Origin: Thunnus maccoyii
Lineage: Eukaryota; Chordata; Actinopteri; Scombriformes; Scombridae
Reading direction: 5' to 3'
DNA length: 64,000 nt
Assembly: GCF_910596095.1 (NCBI RefSeq)
Contig: NC_056540.1
Span: forward strand, 14,005,001-14,069,000
The notes under the pieces were generated by a model, which worked only from the letters and a program-made list of their open reading frames with translations, ran no database searches and was not told where the DNA came from. This document shows positions 63,753 through 64,000 of this stretch, piece after piece (within the stretch, counting starts at the first letter, position 1; every line of letters begins with the position of its first letter). A program made the translations under genes and the position numbers.

Positions 63753-63916
63753 ATGGCCGAGCAGCAAGCTAGCGCTAACGTTAACGCTAGCACGGAGGGG
63801 ATCGTGGGTCTGGATGAGCCCAAGAAGATGACCAGGGAGGACTGGAGGAAGAAGAAGGAGCTGGAGGAGCAGAGGAAGCTGGGAAACGCTCCAGCTGAGG
63901 TGGACGAGGAGGGAAA
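63753..63916 (+). CDS. slu7: Pre-mRNA splicing factor SLU7, first coding exon (rest outside window)
   Basis: SLU7 is a zinc-knuckle factor acting at the second step of splicing, in 3' splice site choice. The exon begins at 63745 after acceptor ggcag, with ATG at 63753. It encodes [16 protein letters not shown], then [20 protein letters not shown] and [16 protein letters not shown]. The latter part is nearly identical to human SLU7 ([18 protein letters not shown]). The donor is GGGAAA then gtaagt at 63917, giving phase 2. The N-terminal 15 residues are unlike human and come from a near-palindromic run (63768-63791, see findings). The window ends in the following intron. The divergent N-terminus is normal for this family; identity rests on the conserved block. 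Confidence 0.93.
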
Positions 63917-64000
63917 GTAAGTTCATGTCTGGACAGAAAGTGGCTCCTCCAAAGTATGCTCCTAACGCTGCAATTGCAGTACAATGTTTATATCTGGTCA

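Overview
The window looks like nuclear DNA of a ray-finned (teleost, probably percomorph) fish. The genes are intron-rich with GT-AG splicing. The proteins match vertebrate orthologues along their length. The spacers carry families typical of teleosts: Tc1-like elements, hAT-like MITEs, a long-armed foldback MITE, tRNA-derived SINE tails and CA/GT microsatellites. Exons were placed by hand from splice sites and recalled vertebrate proteins. No alignment was run. In the five genes whose coding exons were all placed by splicing (atp7a, sfxn1, ppp2ca, atp5po, nsd1), the exons sum to a whole number of codons ending in a stop.

Layout. 1-3440 (-): 5' part of an SCF F-box/LRR gene, closer to FBXL21 than FBXL3. 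3441-6330: spacer with a foldback MITE. 6401-22605 (+): atp7a, copper-transporting P1B-ATPase, complete, 22 coding exons. 22690-31330 (-): sfxn1, mitochondrial serine carrier, meeting atp7a tail to tail. 32694-35960 (-): ppp2ca, PP2A catalytic subunit. 35960-40010: spacer with a 1.3-kb element bounded by inverted repeats. 40064-44140 (+): atp5po (OSCP of ATP synthase). About 44480-46470 (+): homologue of human C5orf24. About 47800-62768 (+): nsd1, H3K36 methyltransferase, complete at about 2,205 codons. 62900-64000 (+): promoter and first coding exon of slu7, cut by the window end.

The genes are individual housekeeping or regulatory genes, not a cluster with a common function: copper export, mitochondrial serine import, ATP synthesis, PP2A signalling, chromatin, splicing, circadian ubiquitylation. 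Their linkage is informative. FBXL21, PPP2CA, C5orf24, SLU7, SFXN1 and NSD1 are all on human 5q31-q35, whereas ATP7A is on Xq and ATP5PO on 21q. This suggests an ancestral 5q/Xq linkage kept in fish.

No new multi-gene system is apparent. The most unusual points are splicing and coding details of nsd1 (an overlapping minimal upstream ORF, a GC-AG intron, a tandem acceptor, a possible 111-nt exitron, a short acidic C-terminus), a KKLDF repeat in the C5orf24 homologue, a near-palindromic GCTAAC/GTTAGC-type word run inside the slu7 reading frame, and several datable transposon insertions.
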